From Ciona intestinalis (Eukaryota > Chordata > Ascidiacea > Phlebobranchia > Cionidae): a stretch of DNA of 64,000 nt. A program made the translations under genes and the position numbers. The DNA is taken from contig NW_004190374.1 in the NCBI RefSeq assembly GCF_000224145.3, positions 81,903 through 145,902 on the forward strand, written 5' to 3'. Below the pieces are notes generated by a model. It saw only the letters and a program-made list of their open reading frames with translations, was not told the origin of the DNA and made no database searches. Positions 11,177-23,865 of the stretch are shown here, piece after piece. The first letter of the stretch is position 1; each line of letters begins with the position of its first letter.

Positions 11177-11787
11177 CTAAAGTTTATCCGCCATTTGGTT
11201 TCCATGGTTTCGTATCTGGAAATACAAGTTGTTGTGAAATTTTCCAACCTTACAATTTCCCCAACCCGTCGATCCTTGCTGGCCAACATAATCTGTCTCA
11301 TCCTTGTTTTGTGGCGAAATGCTCCAGGAATCAAATAAATTGTGGAGTTCGTGCGGCATCTCGTCTTCATCTTCGCCCACGTTCAAACCCTCCGCGCGCA
11401 GCCTGTCCATCAACATGTTTTGCATCTCTTCCAGGTCATCTCGGATCAAACTGGGGAGGGAACAACAAGTTAAGCTTCCACACACATATATATAACACTC
11501 ACTTTCACAATACCCCGCATTACCCGAAGTCCTGGAACAATTCATTTCTTTCTTTTACCCGTACCTTAACACCGAAAAAATTAATCGCGATTAACAAACA
11601 AATTAATCTCAAGACCCAGCGCTTTTGGGATGTGGACTATGTGGCGTAAATCTCAGGTCCCCATGAAATAACTCGGCGTAGGTCCTGATCCACATATAAT
11701 AAGCAAAACACCCAACAGTTAGACTCACCTTCGTGCATTGGCGCACCCCACCACTGCTATCAACACAACAATAATCGCTACTTTCAT
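11177..11787 (-). CDS. Short secreted acidic-type protein, copy 1 (110 aa)
   Basis: Two coding exons, 11787-11729 and 11450-11177. The first is a signal peptide (MKVAIIVVLIAVVGCANA), with likely cleavage before RSLIRDDL. The second encodes LEEMQNMLMDRLRAEGLNVG, an EDEDEMPHEL motif, then a tail unlike that of copy 2 that ends MADKL before a stop. The signal exon and the first 40 or so mature residues are nearly identical to copy 2 (13077-15362), intron acceptor included. The acidic, Ala/Pro-repeat and C-terminal parts of copy 2 are absent. The 3' flank (10790-10990) matches the 3' flank of copy 2, so this is a tandem duplicate with an internal deletion and a new C-terminus. Family not recognised. 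Confidence 0.7.
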
Positions 11788-12717
11788 TTTACTTTTCAAT
11801 AAAGATCTGCAAAACACACAAGTTGCGGCAAACCTCTATAACCTAAAAACCCATCTTCGCCCATTGGCTTTAGTTTTACTTTAGAATTAGCGCTACAATT
11901 ACCAACTATCCCAGTATAGGTCGCCTGGTGTGGTTTATAAGTTAATTAACAACATAGGTTTTTGATGTTTCCTGATCACTGCAGATCAGGAAACCAAACG
12001 ATCTGTGATTGGAATTTGATGCGGATTTTTCTATTGCTGCCAATCGGCGGTGGTGTCGGTTTTCTGCAAATATTACAATTCAGCCAATTCACAGTTAACG
12101 AATTTTCGCATAAGTTGCAGCATGGCAGATAGTTGATTTTCTGCAAGAGTTGAAATAAAGCAAATATACACCAGACGTTTGCTGCTGTGCTTGGGGAATG
12201 GTCTCTCGCTGTAAAGAATTCAATATTACTCAACCTTGCACAAAACTGTGTATACAAAACTCATATTACCGCGCCAAAGAGATATCACATATCACCAATA
12301 TATTTGACTTTAGGTTTAAACGTCTGTTTTTTAGGTTTAAATTTTGCACCTTTAAAGAAATGAACAGTGGAATTGTGTTTCTGGATAAAGCCCTTTTCTT
12401 ATTTTCGTTTTAACCGCTGAGGATTCGTTTGATGATTATCTGTACAAACAATCTTATTCTTGTCGCCCTTAACGACAGCAGTCAGTCAAGTATACCGGAA
12501 GTAAAGTAAACATATCGAGTTTCGCACATAAAAAGCTGAACCGAGTGTTATTTGGTGAATTTTACGTGTTTGTGCTTGTCATTCATATTCTACATTGAAT
12601 TGATCGGCCAATAGAAACGTCCGGTTCAATCACGTGGCCCTCTTGTATTTCATGACGAATGATAACAATATTTAAATGCACGAGTTGGTGCGAAGCTGCT
12701 TACTTAAACAAAGTTTC
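11788..12717. other. Upstream region of copy 1
   Basis: A likely 5'UTR splice acceptor (TTTTGCAG) lies 20 bases upstream of the ATG. A segment near 12190-12275 (ACTCAACCTTGCACAAAACT, CTCATATTACCGC) matches 15800-15850 upstream of copy 2, so promoter or leader sequence was duplicated with the gene. No other gene seen. Confidence 0.6.
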
Positions 12718-12770
12718 TACCGCCGTCTGGTTGACTATGGCCCGTGGTAGCGCCCTGGAGCAGGCAATTT
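12718..12770. pseudogene. Fragment resembling the 3' end of the Hox10 homeobox exon
   Basis: About 52 bases (CTGGTTGACTATGG, CGTGGTAGCGCCCTGGAGC) match 16877-16932 in the last Hox exon (CTGGTTAACTGTGG, CGTGGTGGCGCGCTGGAGC) with roughly ten differences and one missing C. It is in the same orientation and ends exactly where the acidic-gene duplication begins. It has no open frame with the Hox reading. Confidence 0.6.
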
Positions 12771-13076
12771 CAACGCCGTCGACGCGATTCCGCCTGACGC
12801 GCTAATTGGTCGATTGCCATGTTTGTTACATCACAATTGAAACACAATGCTTGCAGTTCGTTGTTTATTCCGCTTGCTTTGTAACAAAGGATTCTGGATA
12901 TATTTAGTTCAACAACAACAACAACAGATAGCAAGTTTAACTTGAGTAAAATTAGGACATTTCATATTTCCTTTTTATCAATTTATAGATTTTCCTGATT
13001 TTTTAATGTTAAACTGCATTTTAACTTTTAAACCGAGGATCAATATTCGGACCAAGATTAATATTCGGACCGAGGA

Positions 13077-15362
13077 TTACTCGTTGCTTCTCATGCGTTG
13101 GAGAAGATCTCGAAGTTTCTTCACCATCTCGTCTTCGTTGGAAGCTTTTTGTGATTTATCAGCTGTGACCTTTGGTTCAACCTGGCAAGGTAAGGGGCTT
13201 ATTGTGACGTCATAAGGGTATGTTATTTTATATTATATTACAATTTTGAGTTTACGTAAGATTTCGCTGCCTGGTAATAGGCGTACTATAAGTTTGATTG
13301 GTATTTGTGGTAATGAGTATCTTGAGAATCGACGTTTCGACGTGGAAGTGGTCTTAACTAATGCGTAAATTAGTATGTTGTAATTTTTTTCTTCTTTTTT
13401 TTCTTCTGTGTGGGAGTGGATGGTTAAGATATCTTGTGGTTAAAGCATAGTGGTGGTGATTATGTAAATATCAAGAATAACTGCAGAGGCATATACAGAT
13501 AGATTCTTGCATAAAACTGGCTTAGAAAACAGGTGTAAAGAGTTAGCCATATGCCAAGCTGTAATAGACCCTCATACCTAATAGTTAAGGGCTAGATATT
13601 ACAGCTTTACTACATTTACATATACACAGTTAGTATGTTGTACTTGTGTGAAGGCGTCTCACGCCAACTACGAATGCAAATACGCCGCGTGGTCATGTCT
13701 TTATATAATTGCATCCGCATGGTGGCGCTCATAAGTTACTTTACAGCGCCGTATTTAGTCGAGAAAGTCGTACGCTACGTTTTATGAGTGGCTTAGTTCT
13801 AAACTTGGTTAAAAGTGACTCATACCATCAATAAACATCACCCTATGACCACACTCATACGGTGTATAAAACTTATCAGGACTTAGACGTACATGAAATA
13901 AACGTTAAATCTATTCTATATTGATAAGGTCCTACAATGTGGCATTCCATATAACAAGGAAATTAGACCAGAGTTGCACATTAGCCCAAACCTTACTTAA
14001 ATACATGTTAACATAGAAATGTAATAACCTGGGCGTCGGCTTTTGGTTTCACAGCGGTGACGTCATTCTCCTTCTTCTCTGCTGTCTCATCTTTCTTCGT
14101 TTCTTCTTCCTCATCCTCTTCATCTTCATCCTCTTGTGGCTCCTCCTCCTCAACATGGTCATCCTGATCATGGTCTCTCGTATTCTCATCTTCTTCTTCT
14201 TCTTCTTCGTCTTCATCTTCGTCCTCCATTTGTTGCATGCGTTCCTGAGGAAATTGAACCAAGGTTTTAATACGAATGTTTTCAATCCATCTTTATTGGT
14301 GTCAGTTTATGAAACCGAAACGTTTGAAATTAAGACAATTCCTTAAACGGGCTGTTATGTTCGTCAAATCTGTGTTTAAAACTTTATGTCTATAAATTTA
14401 TCGGTTAATATTATTTTTTTAAGTTTACGCCGTTTTCCAAATGTATGACGTCACAAACTCACCATCATTCTGTCTTTCATCATTCTCTCGAACATTTCCT
14501 CGTCATTAAACATCGTGTGGTGGTCTTCCTTCTGTGACGTCACATCCGCTTCCACCTTCGATGCAGCCGCTTGTTTCGGTGTGTCTGATGGTGCCACGTC
14601 CTTTGTTTCGGCATCACTGGCCGCTGCTGGTTTGACATCACTGGCCGCCACTGGTTTGGCATCACTGACAATTTTTGGTTTGGCATCACTGGCAATTTTT
14701 GGCTCGGCATCACTGGCAACTTTTGGTTTGGCATCACTGGCGACTTCTGAACTGGCATCATTGGCTTGCATGCTGCTGAAAAAATCCTGAAGTTCGTGCG
14801 GCATCTCGTCTTCATCTTCGCCCACGTTCAAACCCTCCGCGCGCAACCTGTCCATCAACATGTCTTGCATCTCTTCCAAGTCATCTCGGATCAAACTGGG
14901 GGGGGGGACAACAAGTTAATTACAATACATCCAGTAATGCCCACACGCCACACCTTAACACCATAAACCCCACATTTCCAAACCCAACCTGATGCGCGCG
15001 CGTGTTTAACACGACTTTCAAACTATTCTCGATGACCACCCAAAAACGCTTATATACCAAGCCGTGTTTTGCAGTGGGACGTCACCCATATAGAATATAT
15101 TAACATTTGACATAAGTTTAAATTATTTCTTCGAATACGATTGCGAAGAACAAAGAGAATGGAGAGTCGTTAAAACACCCATTAGGTAAAAACTAATTAG
15201 GATAAATGTAAGATAAATAGCGTAGCTGCTAAACCTACAGTAAAATATAATTTAACGAATCGTATTTAATTAAAACAAACAAAACCCCAACAGTTAGACT
15301 CACCTTCGTGCATTGGCGCACCCCACCACTGCTATCAACACAACAATAATCGCTACTTTCAT
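13077..15362 (-). CDS. Secreted acidic Ala/Pro-repeat protein, copy 2 (270 aa)
   Basis: Four coding exons, 15362-15304, 14895-14463, 14244-14029 and 13181-13077, all with GT-AG junctions and matching phases. Residues 1-18 are a signal peptide (MKVAIIVVLIAVVGCANA). Then come a charged helix-like part (IRDDLEEMQDMLMDRLRAEG), EDEDEMPHELQDFFSSM, and about seven repeats of a 7-8-residue unit (ASDAKPK, variants ASDAEPK, VSDAKP). Next are MFNDEEMFERMMKDRMM and a run of Glu/Asp (about 30 of 45 residues, exon 3). The C-terminus is amphipathic (MVKKLRDLLQRMRSNE). No cysteine is seen after the signal peptide. I do not recognise the family; the composition suggests a secreted ion-binding or precursor protein (inference). 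The two Met/Arg-rich helices could be processed peptides, but no clear dibasic sites flank them. Confidence 0.78.
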
Positions 15363-16785
15363 TTTACTTTTCAATAAAGATCTGCAAAATACACAAGTTA
15401 CAGCAAACCTCTATAACCTAAAAACCTTTCATCTCTCCCCATTAACGTAAGTTTCGGTTTTATACTGGCTATGTGACGTCATACCGGCATACGTGTCCTC
15501 TCAGAACTAGTGATGTCACTTCTAGAAGTCTTGTGACTTAACTAAGCTGGCGTTACTAACTTCGCTTATCACTGCTGTGCAGCTTAAATGTTGATTGGCA
15601 GCATATGTTGCTGCTGGTGATGCGGTATCTGCCAACGTGGAGCCGGAAACTATTGAGTGGCGGTGGAACTTTGAAACGGATGTCGCTATTATTGTGTTTG
15701 TTGGAAGTTTCGAATCTTCGCGCTGATCATAATGGATCTAATGTACAATGGACGCATTGTGTGGTATATAGGGAAGGGTGTATTGCAATTTGAGCTATAA
15801 TATTACTCAACCTTGCACAAAACTGCCTGTTACCAAACTCATATTACCGCTCACATATTCTATACCTCTTTCTTCGAATACGATAGCGAAGATCAAATAA
15901 TGAAAACAACATAGAAAAGTGAATTAGCAGCCAAACCATTGTCGGTAAAACACGCTGCAGGGAAAACTGTTAAGAAAATGTGGCGGATAAAAGTGTGGCC
16001 CCTAACCGAATACCACACTGTGTCAGGAAAACCGTTTGCAATGAACATATTGATGCTTGTTCCGCGAAACTTTCACTAATTATCCATAATTGTAAAACGT
16101 TTTAAAGTTTAATGTGCGAATTCAGGTTTGCCGTCAGTTTAAAAACGGCGGATTTCTGGTTTAATAATCGCGCAATCACCCGCATTGAGTATATTAGGTG
16201 AGGGTATTTATTTGACGCTTTTACCCAATTAGTATTTTTCCGTATCGTGTTTTAACGGTAGTGCTTTTTAACACCACCTCTTCGTAGTTTATTATATTTA
16301 TTCTTTGCAACCTACCCGTAAAATACCACGGAAGATAAATAGTTTTGTTAGGTTTAAAAATAAATCCAGGAATTTCTGAATTGACTCAACCCCTCACTTC
16401 CCCCACCCACACATACGTCACAATGCTTATTATCTTAAACCGATGCACGGTGTGACGTCACTATGCAGTTTGTTATTGTTCAATTCAGATAAGCAAAACC
16501 TTCTCGAACCTTCGGTTGTAACGTAATAATTCAACGAAACAAGTCGCCATACATCCGGTTCGACAATGACGATTGTTAAATATAAACAAACGCGAGGTTT
16601 CAACAAAGTTTTATTGAAAATGCGAAAAACAAAATCATTACATCATAATAGCCACACAATGCAGCATTCACACGTCACACAATACGAAACGATTCTATGT
16701 TTTGTCATAAAAGATTCTTGATGACGTAACTTGCTCATCGATGCGTTGTATGACATCACAATAACTTATATTAACAATTACGACG
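15363..16785. other. Region between the acidic gene and the Hox gene
   Basis: Holds the upstream sequence of the acidic gene (leader-like segment 15800-15850) and two copies of a dispersed repeat with ACGATAGCGAAGATCAAA and TAAAACACGCTGCAGGG (about 15880-15975, partial at 15120-15190). The rest is the 3' side of the Hox gene, AT-rich with a few CRE-like palindromes. No further gene seen. Confidence 0.5.
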
Positions 16786-19700
16786 TCAGTTGTACATACA
16801 ACCCAGAGGTAACGTTGGGTTGGTTGGATCACGGGTCGGCACTTGGTAAGGATGATGCCAGTTTGTGAAAAAATCCGCTGCTGCCACCATCTGGTTAACT
16901 GTGGCCCCGTGGTGGCGCGCTGGAGCCGGTAAAGCTGACGTTGCAGGGTAGCCGTAATGTTGGCTTATGTCAGGCACCATTGGTGGTTGGTTGTTGAAAG
17001 GGTGATGGTTTAAATGCCCGATACCCGCCGCTGCTAACGCTGCTGCTGTGCTGGAGTATGCATGCATACCAGGGTGGGGAACTCCCGGGTGGGTCATTCC
17101 CTGATGGTGGATCCCCGACATTGGATGGTGATCGTCCCGTTGTCTCTCCTCCCTTCTTTCTTTCTTCCATTTCATTCTTCGGTTTTGAAACCAAATCTTC
17201 ACTTGACGGTCGGTAAGTTTCACTGACTTTGCAACCTAGATGTCACGTGGTTTGTTAATTTAAATCAACCGATTATAACCCATGTTAACATGGTGCCTTT
17301 TAAAATCATTATATCAATGGGTATTAAGACAACGATGGCTCGGATCTCAGGCACGTCCGTCGTAAGACGTCACCCATATATAATAGGATAGAATGTACCA
17401 ACAAGAGATATATTATAACCTATGTTTCCACTGTCATACAGCGATACTTAATCAAGTATTTGTGCTATTGAAATATTTGTTTGGTTAAAGTAAACCCCAT
17501 GTTTATAAATACTAGAAAAACAATTTCAAACTTATAATCTAGCTACAACAATAGCAGCCGAAAAATACTAATTCACAAAAATAAAATTTACAATTTGTTT
17601 GTTTCGTCATAAAACTTATGTTACGTCACCTCTAGTCTTCTCTCCCGCGATAAATATTGATTGTAATGAAATTCTTTCTCAAGTTCCAGAAGTTGATATT
17701 TTGTGTACGGCACTCGTTTCTTGCGCCCACTAGCGGTTAGCCAATGTTTCGTTGGGTCAGCTTCTGAAATAATTAAAATTATTAAACACCTAACCCACTG
17801 CTTTAACCGATAAAATAACCTAAAAAATAAGGGCTATTTCTAACGTATTAAGGCTAGTGGTTTGTTCACCATTTTGCAACAATCGGCCTCTCTAACAGAC
17901 AAGCGCATGAGCCGAGGTCTGAATGTGGCCGCGGGGAAAGTTTCGACACATTATAAACTATCCCACTATTACTCAAGTTATAAAACTGTGATAAATTCTC
18001 ATACAGTCTGATTGGCGGATGCGACGAACGTAATGATTGATAAGCACTTCATAATTTAATATTTTTCTTTTAAAAAGCTGCAGTTTTTCTCTTCTTAACT
18101 TCTTTACTTCTTTACAAACAATATTGCAAGTCCAATGGATCTTTACTGCGTTATTTTGCGCAACAACTTTTCAATATTCAAGCCTTTATTAGGATGGGCC
18201 AAGATGTCAAATCGTTCGTTTGCAAAAATACTCGTCAGAATCGCTTAATTATAATAATAATATAACTGCCAGCGACAACTTATGTTTCGTATAAGGTTTT
18301 GTATTATGTTTTAAAACCGTATCCCGCGCTTAAGCGAATGTTTAAGATTTAGTTGAGTAACGTCTATTGTCGCCGCCATATTGTTACTCGCTCAATCGAT
18401 TTTATTGTGCGTCGCGTCGATATTATTACGTCACAATTTGAAAAGCTATAACCACCTATACGTAACTTAGGTGCTTATGACGTTACAATACGTAGAAAAC
18501 AATACACGGCTGTTACAATTAGATGTATTTACTCCCTGGCAGGCAAGTTCATGATAAAATATCTCGTGACGTGACCTGGGTTTACTGCAGGTCATTCAGT
18601 CGTAAAGTGACCTATAATAACCCCGATAGAAGGCTAAGTGCACTTGAACCTGACCCATTGTTCGTCATAAATAACTTTGTGACGACACAATCATAAACTT
18701 CTGTGAGGGAACAGTAGTATTTATGACGTATGAATTAGAAGCAATGCCTTGAAAGGTGGCATCACTCAGCTACTGCGGAGGCTATTTTTAAACTTATTGT
18801 TTGGTAAAAAAAATGTTCCCGTGTTAGGTGTTTCCCCCGTGAGACCTAAATCCGCACCTGTAGCTTGGGAGTTTAATCGGTTTATTGCCCCAAATCGAAG
18901 TCGCGAAGTCCGCGAAGCAATAAAAACTTTACGGCGTCCTACTCGCCATAAGAAACTGTTGATTTTGTTTGTTTATAGTTGGAACCATTACCCTAATAAA
19001 CATTTAAACCGAACCACTTTGAGCAACTCGTAAATTTCATTAAATAGCAAGCGTACCTTGAACGACATTGTATACAATACTGACATAGTAGGCTGGGGTA
19101 AGATGGAACATGTTTTCATTCTGTTTTACCGTACCATTTGATAGTATACAAAAAAATACAAAATGTATAACCGTTTTATTATGATTCTAAAATAGCAATG
19201 TTAATTGTTTAAACACAATTGGGAAATATGGGATATTATGCGCTGCAATATCCCATCTTTCCCACAAAACAAAAATCGCTGAATATCGTAGATTTGTGTG
19301 AACATTTAATTTATTAGCAAAACGACAATCTAATGGTGTATAGTATTAGTTAAAAAGCTTGGCTGGTAAACCAACATGAAGCAAATGGTTGCAATTTTAA
19401 ACAAAAAGGCTTTCCTTTTCAGCCGAATCTGTCAAATTATTACCAATTTGTTGCCAATTTTTAGACTACCGCCCAAAACAATGAATTAGTGTTTTACACA
19501 TGGCTCATGCAATGTGTGTTCTATGAATATTGTTTTGTGGTATAACAAAGCCAGAATAAAATATCTTTTTTAATTTTTACTTTTTAAATTTAACTTTTTG
19601 TCACGCGTGGTTTGTGGTCGAACAATGACGCTTTGTTACGTCACAAACAAATATTACTACGCCAAAAAAATCGTAATTTAGATTTCAAATAGTATTCGCT

Positions 19701-20947
19701 GTAACGAAATTAGTGAAACAGCTTCCGCCATATTGTGACGTCAATATAACATTCATGTCGTCATAATAGTTCTTTGTTTAGTCACTGTATCCAATATATA
19801 AATGCCTTTAGTTTTCTTCGCCATTATTATATTGAACCCGTGTTGTTCTGTTTTAATGGTTTAGGTTTTATAGTGTTGCATGTAAGGGGACCTGCGATTT
19901 TGGCGATAAAGTTTCTCACTCTAGTTCACACATTTTCTTTAAAATATAACAAGCCTATTCCATTAGTCTTCTTTGGGGTGAAAGTTGCTAATGGTTTAAA
20001 TCGTGTTGCTTTTATTGCTTGTAAAAGTTGTAGTTCATATAGTAAAAAGTTACTTGTTTTTCCTTCGTTTAAACCAATTTTAAGCAAAATCAACTCGTTT
20101 ACACAAAGTCTTGTAAAAATTAGAAAGATAAATCATTGCTGTTCTTGCAAAACTTTAAACGAAATTAAATTAAGGAAAAAAATCAAATATTTTATTTTTC
20201 AAATCCTAATATTTAAACCGAACCTTCCCCCGCGTCTTCCGTTTCTTCCTTAGTGGTCACGTGACTTGGTGAATCCTCAACAAACGTCGATGACGTCTTC
20301 GTGACGTCGTTTCCGCTATATGCCGCGGTTGAATAATCATCGGATCTATTTTCCCTCCCCGTCCATTCATCCGCGGGTGGGGTAGAGGTTTTGATTTGGG
20401 GTAATCCCGGGAATGGGGGTAATGTGACCCCCCCGCTACCCCTCCCCTCCTCGTTGTAAAACGCCGCTTCGCGATCGATGTTGGATATGACGTCATGTTT
20501 GCCATTGTTATCTTTCTCTGACGTCATTTTCTCAATGTTCGATTTCAAAGGGGTCAATTGGGGTTCAGTATCGATTCCGGGGAAGTTTGTAGCAGGGGAT
20601 CCCCCGTTGTAATACTTGGTGTCGTTGCTGGTTGGGGGGGATGCCCTGAAACCAGTGAACCGTGACCCCAGTTCCTGGTGTTGGGAAATTCCCCCGTATT
20701 GATACTCGGGGTGAATTTTTGAACCAACCAGAGAAGGGGGTCGTTTTGTTTCCAACCCAGGTGATTCCCCGCCACCCCTGTACCCAATATAGTGGGGTGG
20801 GGCTTGGGGGTTAGGGGGAAACACCCCGGTGTGTGGGTTCCTTAATTGAGGGGGTTGGAACCCATTGTTGACGGTGAATGGAGCATTGTAACCGAACAAT
20901 GGATCGTGTTTGTCGCTTTCCTTCGAAGTTTGAGGTTGAATATCCAT
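16786..20947 (-). CDS. Hox10: Posterior Hox homeodomain transcription factor, best match Hox10 (435 aa)
   Basis: Exons 20947-20224, 17763-17630 and 17235-16786; phases agree (724+134+450 bases). The start [12 protein letters not shown] sits in AAAACAATGG. Residues 1-240 are Pro/Gly/Ser-rich and disordered. [12 protein letters not shown] leads into the homeodomain ([27 protein letters not shown], then [27 protein letters not shown]), followed by a His/Ala/Pro-rich tail ending GCMYN. W-L-T-A before SGRKKR, YLxRERRLE and SVxLTDRQVK are Hox10-like, and there is no YPWM hexapeptide, as expected of the posterior class. W56 in place of the usual posterior residue is odd. Intron 2 splits the homeodomain between positions 33 and 34. 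The exon-1 donor (GGGGAAG|GTTCGG) fits phase but is weak; CCA-A|GTCACG is the alternative. Nuclear DNA-binding protein patterning posterior or late tissues (family knowledge). Confidence 0.85.
17764..20223. other. First intron of the Hox gene
   Basis: About 2.5 kb, with a worn MITE at about 19085-19263. Open frames at 18749-19033 and 19774-20253 on the plus strand show no signal, domain or splice context and look like chance. CRE-like palindromes and TAAT-rich stretches could be enhancer sequence, but nothing specific can be claimed. Confidence 0.5.
19085..19263. mobile_element. MITE of the TAGTAGGGTGGGG family, diverged
   Basis: Left end ATAGTAGGCTGGGGTAAGAT, middle TGTTAATTGTTTAAACACAA and GATATTATGCGCTG, right end worn (CCCATCTTTCCC). 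Lies inside Hox intron 1. Confidence 0.7.
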
Positions 20948-21111
20948 TGTTTTAAATAATTGGCAAATTAACCAAAGTCTGCGGAAACAAAAGTAATTTT
21001 TAAAGTTCTCGACTTTTTGTAGTTGCTCTGGGAATAAAACGTTTCTTTGAGAAAAATACTTTGGATCATGCAGCAAATTTCAAAACTGGGGTAAAAATAT
21101 TGGATATATAC

Positions 21112-21251
21112 ATTAGGGTGGGAGAAGATGGGACACAATTATAAAACTGTATCCTTACGACTCCCATAGGCCGTTGGTAATCGTTGAAATATGATCACGT
21201 TATTTAGATATTATGTGCTAAATGTGTTCCATCTTCCACCACCCCACTATA
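21112..21251. mobile_element. MITE, internally shortened
   Basis: Left TTAGGGTGGGAGAAGATGGG and right CATCTTCCACCACCCCACTA ends are inverted repeats. The middle is shorter than in the 5346-5542 copy. Lies about 165 bases upstream of the Hox start codon. Confidence 0.8.
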
Positions 21252-22169
21252 TATATTTTTTATTCTGTACTATAGATATGATAAACGAAAACAGCGTTTT
21301 TCGAAACGATTGCGCAAATACGGGTATAATCATTTTTATCCGTCGTCCATATTGGTTTTCTAATCATAAAAATTAAAATTCTATATTTTAGAATTTTGTT
21401 TTAAAATCCACTTAAAAACTTTCTCGTCTTCGCCTACGTCATAATATTAAAATTCTAAAACACGGTCTTTATATTATGACGTAACAATACAATCACAATC
21501 TTCGTAAACTATATCTGTTTATCACGTCACAATATATTTTAACACAACTCATAAACCCTCCCCCCTCAACGCGAAGTGTTCAACATTAATTTCAATCTCG
21601 CGACTTCGAAACCGCGTCGCCTTTTTCTTAAACTTTAACGTCACAATGGTGATATATACGCAACAAGCAAGGCTATTGTTGAATGGACGAATGCATGAAA
21701 TGCAACCGACAAACGCTGTTTTTATTGTTTAATACAGAATTAAACTTTGTTATTTGCAACAAAGCATTAAGGCGATCACAATTAAAATGCTCCTGCATTA
21801 AATTTTCTATTTTAATTATTTGTTCTTTTTTTATAAAAACTTAATTTAAACGTGGTCAGGATTTGAATGCAATATACACAAGGTTTCTGCTCTTTCGTTT
21901 TAAAGTTTTGTATAAAAAATAACATTGTATTATTTAACATTGTATCTTGTCGGTTGCTTCTCTTTAATTATTTAATGCAGAATTCCACCCCAACTGAGGT
22001 TGTTGTTGCTGTTGGCAATTTAATTATAATGTTTAAACATAATTTGTAATATTCCCCATAAGATTATGAAGTATCTATAAAAAGGCGTCAAGACATTCGC
22101 ATTTTAAACAAACTTGCTGAAATTATTTTACCTAAAACTGAATTCATTTTTAAAAAGAAATTATAATTA

Positions 22170-22366
22170 CAGTAGGATGGGGGAAGATGGGACACCTTTA
22201 GCACATAATATCCAAATATCCTGATCGTGTTTTATACAATTAACAATGGTCTATGGGAGTCGTGAGGATACGGTTTTATAATTCTTTGAATGTCCTTTGT
22301 TTACTAACAAGTGGGACGAGGTAATAAAATGAAAAGGTGTCCCATCTTTCCCCACCCTACTCTATA
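22170..22366. mobile_element. MITE of the same family
   Basis: Bounded by CAGTAGGATGGGGGAAGATG and its inverse ending CCCCACCCTACT. Full middle present (CAATTAACAATGGTCTATGG). Confidence 0.85.
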
Positions 22367-22974
22367 TTAACAATTTCACGTAAACATATATTTGATATAA
22401 AAAATCAACTGATTAAAATAACAAACAAAGTACTTTAATGCGTGTGAATGCATGCATTGTGACGTAATAATAAGAATATGTTTTTCGCTAAAGCTGTAGC
22501 GTTTATTACGTAATAATTAGCAACATATGGGGCAATAAACATCTTATAAAAAGATTTACGGCAGAGCCTTCAGGGCAACACTGGCTGCGTAATAAAGGTT
22601 AACTATGACGTAACAGAAGATTTATTCTTATATCCACTTTTGGTTTGTTACGTTTGATATTTCAATTGTTCTGCCATAAACGTATAATAAAGGCGATTGT
22701 CTGATTAAATATAGTTTTCATGGAGAACCGGCATCGCCGTAAAAACCTCAATAAAATTCCATCGTCAAACATTAGGTTTTATATTTCCAATAAAATTTAA
22801 CGGGTGAAACCTAAGATATGCGGAATATAGTTCAGTGTGTGTGGCTGTTACAGTGGGCGGGAGGAGGTTTAATGCAGGCGGGCATCGAAAGTCACCAAGG
22901 CGGTTTTAAATATATTAATGTTAATTTACATAATGCAACCTATTTTTTCCGTTAAGGTATTATAATTTTATTAG

Positions 22975-23065
22975 TTCTTTGAATACGATAGCGAAGACCA
23001 AATTATTAAAACAACGTAGAGAAAAATTAGCAACAAAACGACAGTCATTAAAACACGCTACGGAT
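22975..23065. repeat. Dispersed short repeat (TCGAATACGATAGCGAAGA family)
   Basis: Starts TTTGAATACGATAGCGAAGA, passes AACAACGTAGAGAAA and ends GTCATTAAAACACGCTACGG. Related copies lie near 8560, 15880, 34910, 37670, 40990, 41490, 43310 and 53320, several of them inside introns of gene B. Confidence 0.75.
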
Positions 23066-23865
23066 AAAACGGAATTTAGGATTTCGTTTTGTATTTTAAC
23101 TTTAAAATACCCTAAGTTGCGGCTTACTTAACTATCTCATGAACGTGGGTTCTAGTATTTTATTCTTGCTAATCTAAATCTGCTTAAAAATCTAACTATT
23201 TTCCTTTGTCTCAGATTTAGTATTCGACAACTAATGATTGTACACTTGGTAGGCGGGTTGTTCATAATAAAGCCGATCATTCATTACACGTTAATGGCCA
23301 TTGTTTGGTGTAAAGAGTATATCGTGATCCGAAAACAAATGAACACAGGGTCGTAAAAGCTGCTCATAAAACGAATTCCAGGTTGACTGACATTAGATTG
23401 ATTGAATGTTTGCACGTCGTTTCAACCGGTGTGAGTTTAACCCGTTGTAACTTTTAAGGGGCTGATGTGTCATGGGATCTTAGGAATTACTCTACTGGTA
23501 AAAATGTTCATTGTATTGCAACAATGTTTCGTGTACCATCTAGCGAGACACCATAAAATTATGATATAGTAAACGCATGCGAGAAAAAAGGAAAATATAG
23601 AAAATGTATCCTTAACATGTATGGTGTCTCATTGCATGGCAGACGAAACGTTGCTGGAATAAAATAAATATTTTTACCAGAAAAGTTATTTCTATTATTA
23701 CAGTTTCTCTTGTAGCAACAGCAGCAAAATAACTGTGATATGTTCTGTGAATCTGGCCCCGATCTAGCACTCATATTGTTGGATTCTCGTTGCATCATTA
23801 CATAATACACTATGTTGTACTAAATAAATACGCAGCATAAATAGTCCAACTAATTGTGTACTAGT

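Noticed and set aside
14049-14285. Lys/Arg/Met-rich frame in exon 3 of the acidic gene
   Set aside because: It is a shifted reading of the GAA/GAT-rich Glu/Asp exon; the phase from neighbouring exons supports the acidic frame.
18749-19033. Plus-strand 94-codon frame in the Hox intron
   Set aside because: No domain, signal peptide or splice context, and no reason to prefer it over chance in AT-rich intron sequence.
19774-20253. Plus-strand 159-codon frame overlapping the end of Hox exon 1
   Set aside because: Starts without an ATG in good context; Phe/Leu/Ile-rich composition of AT-rich noncoding DNA; overlaps a well-supported minus-strand exon.
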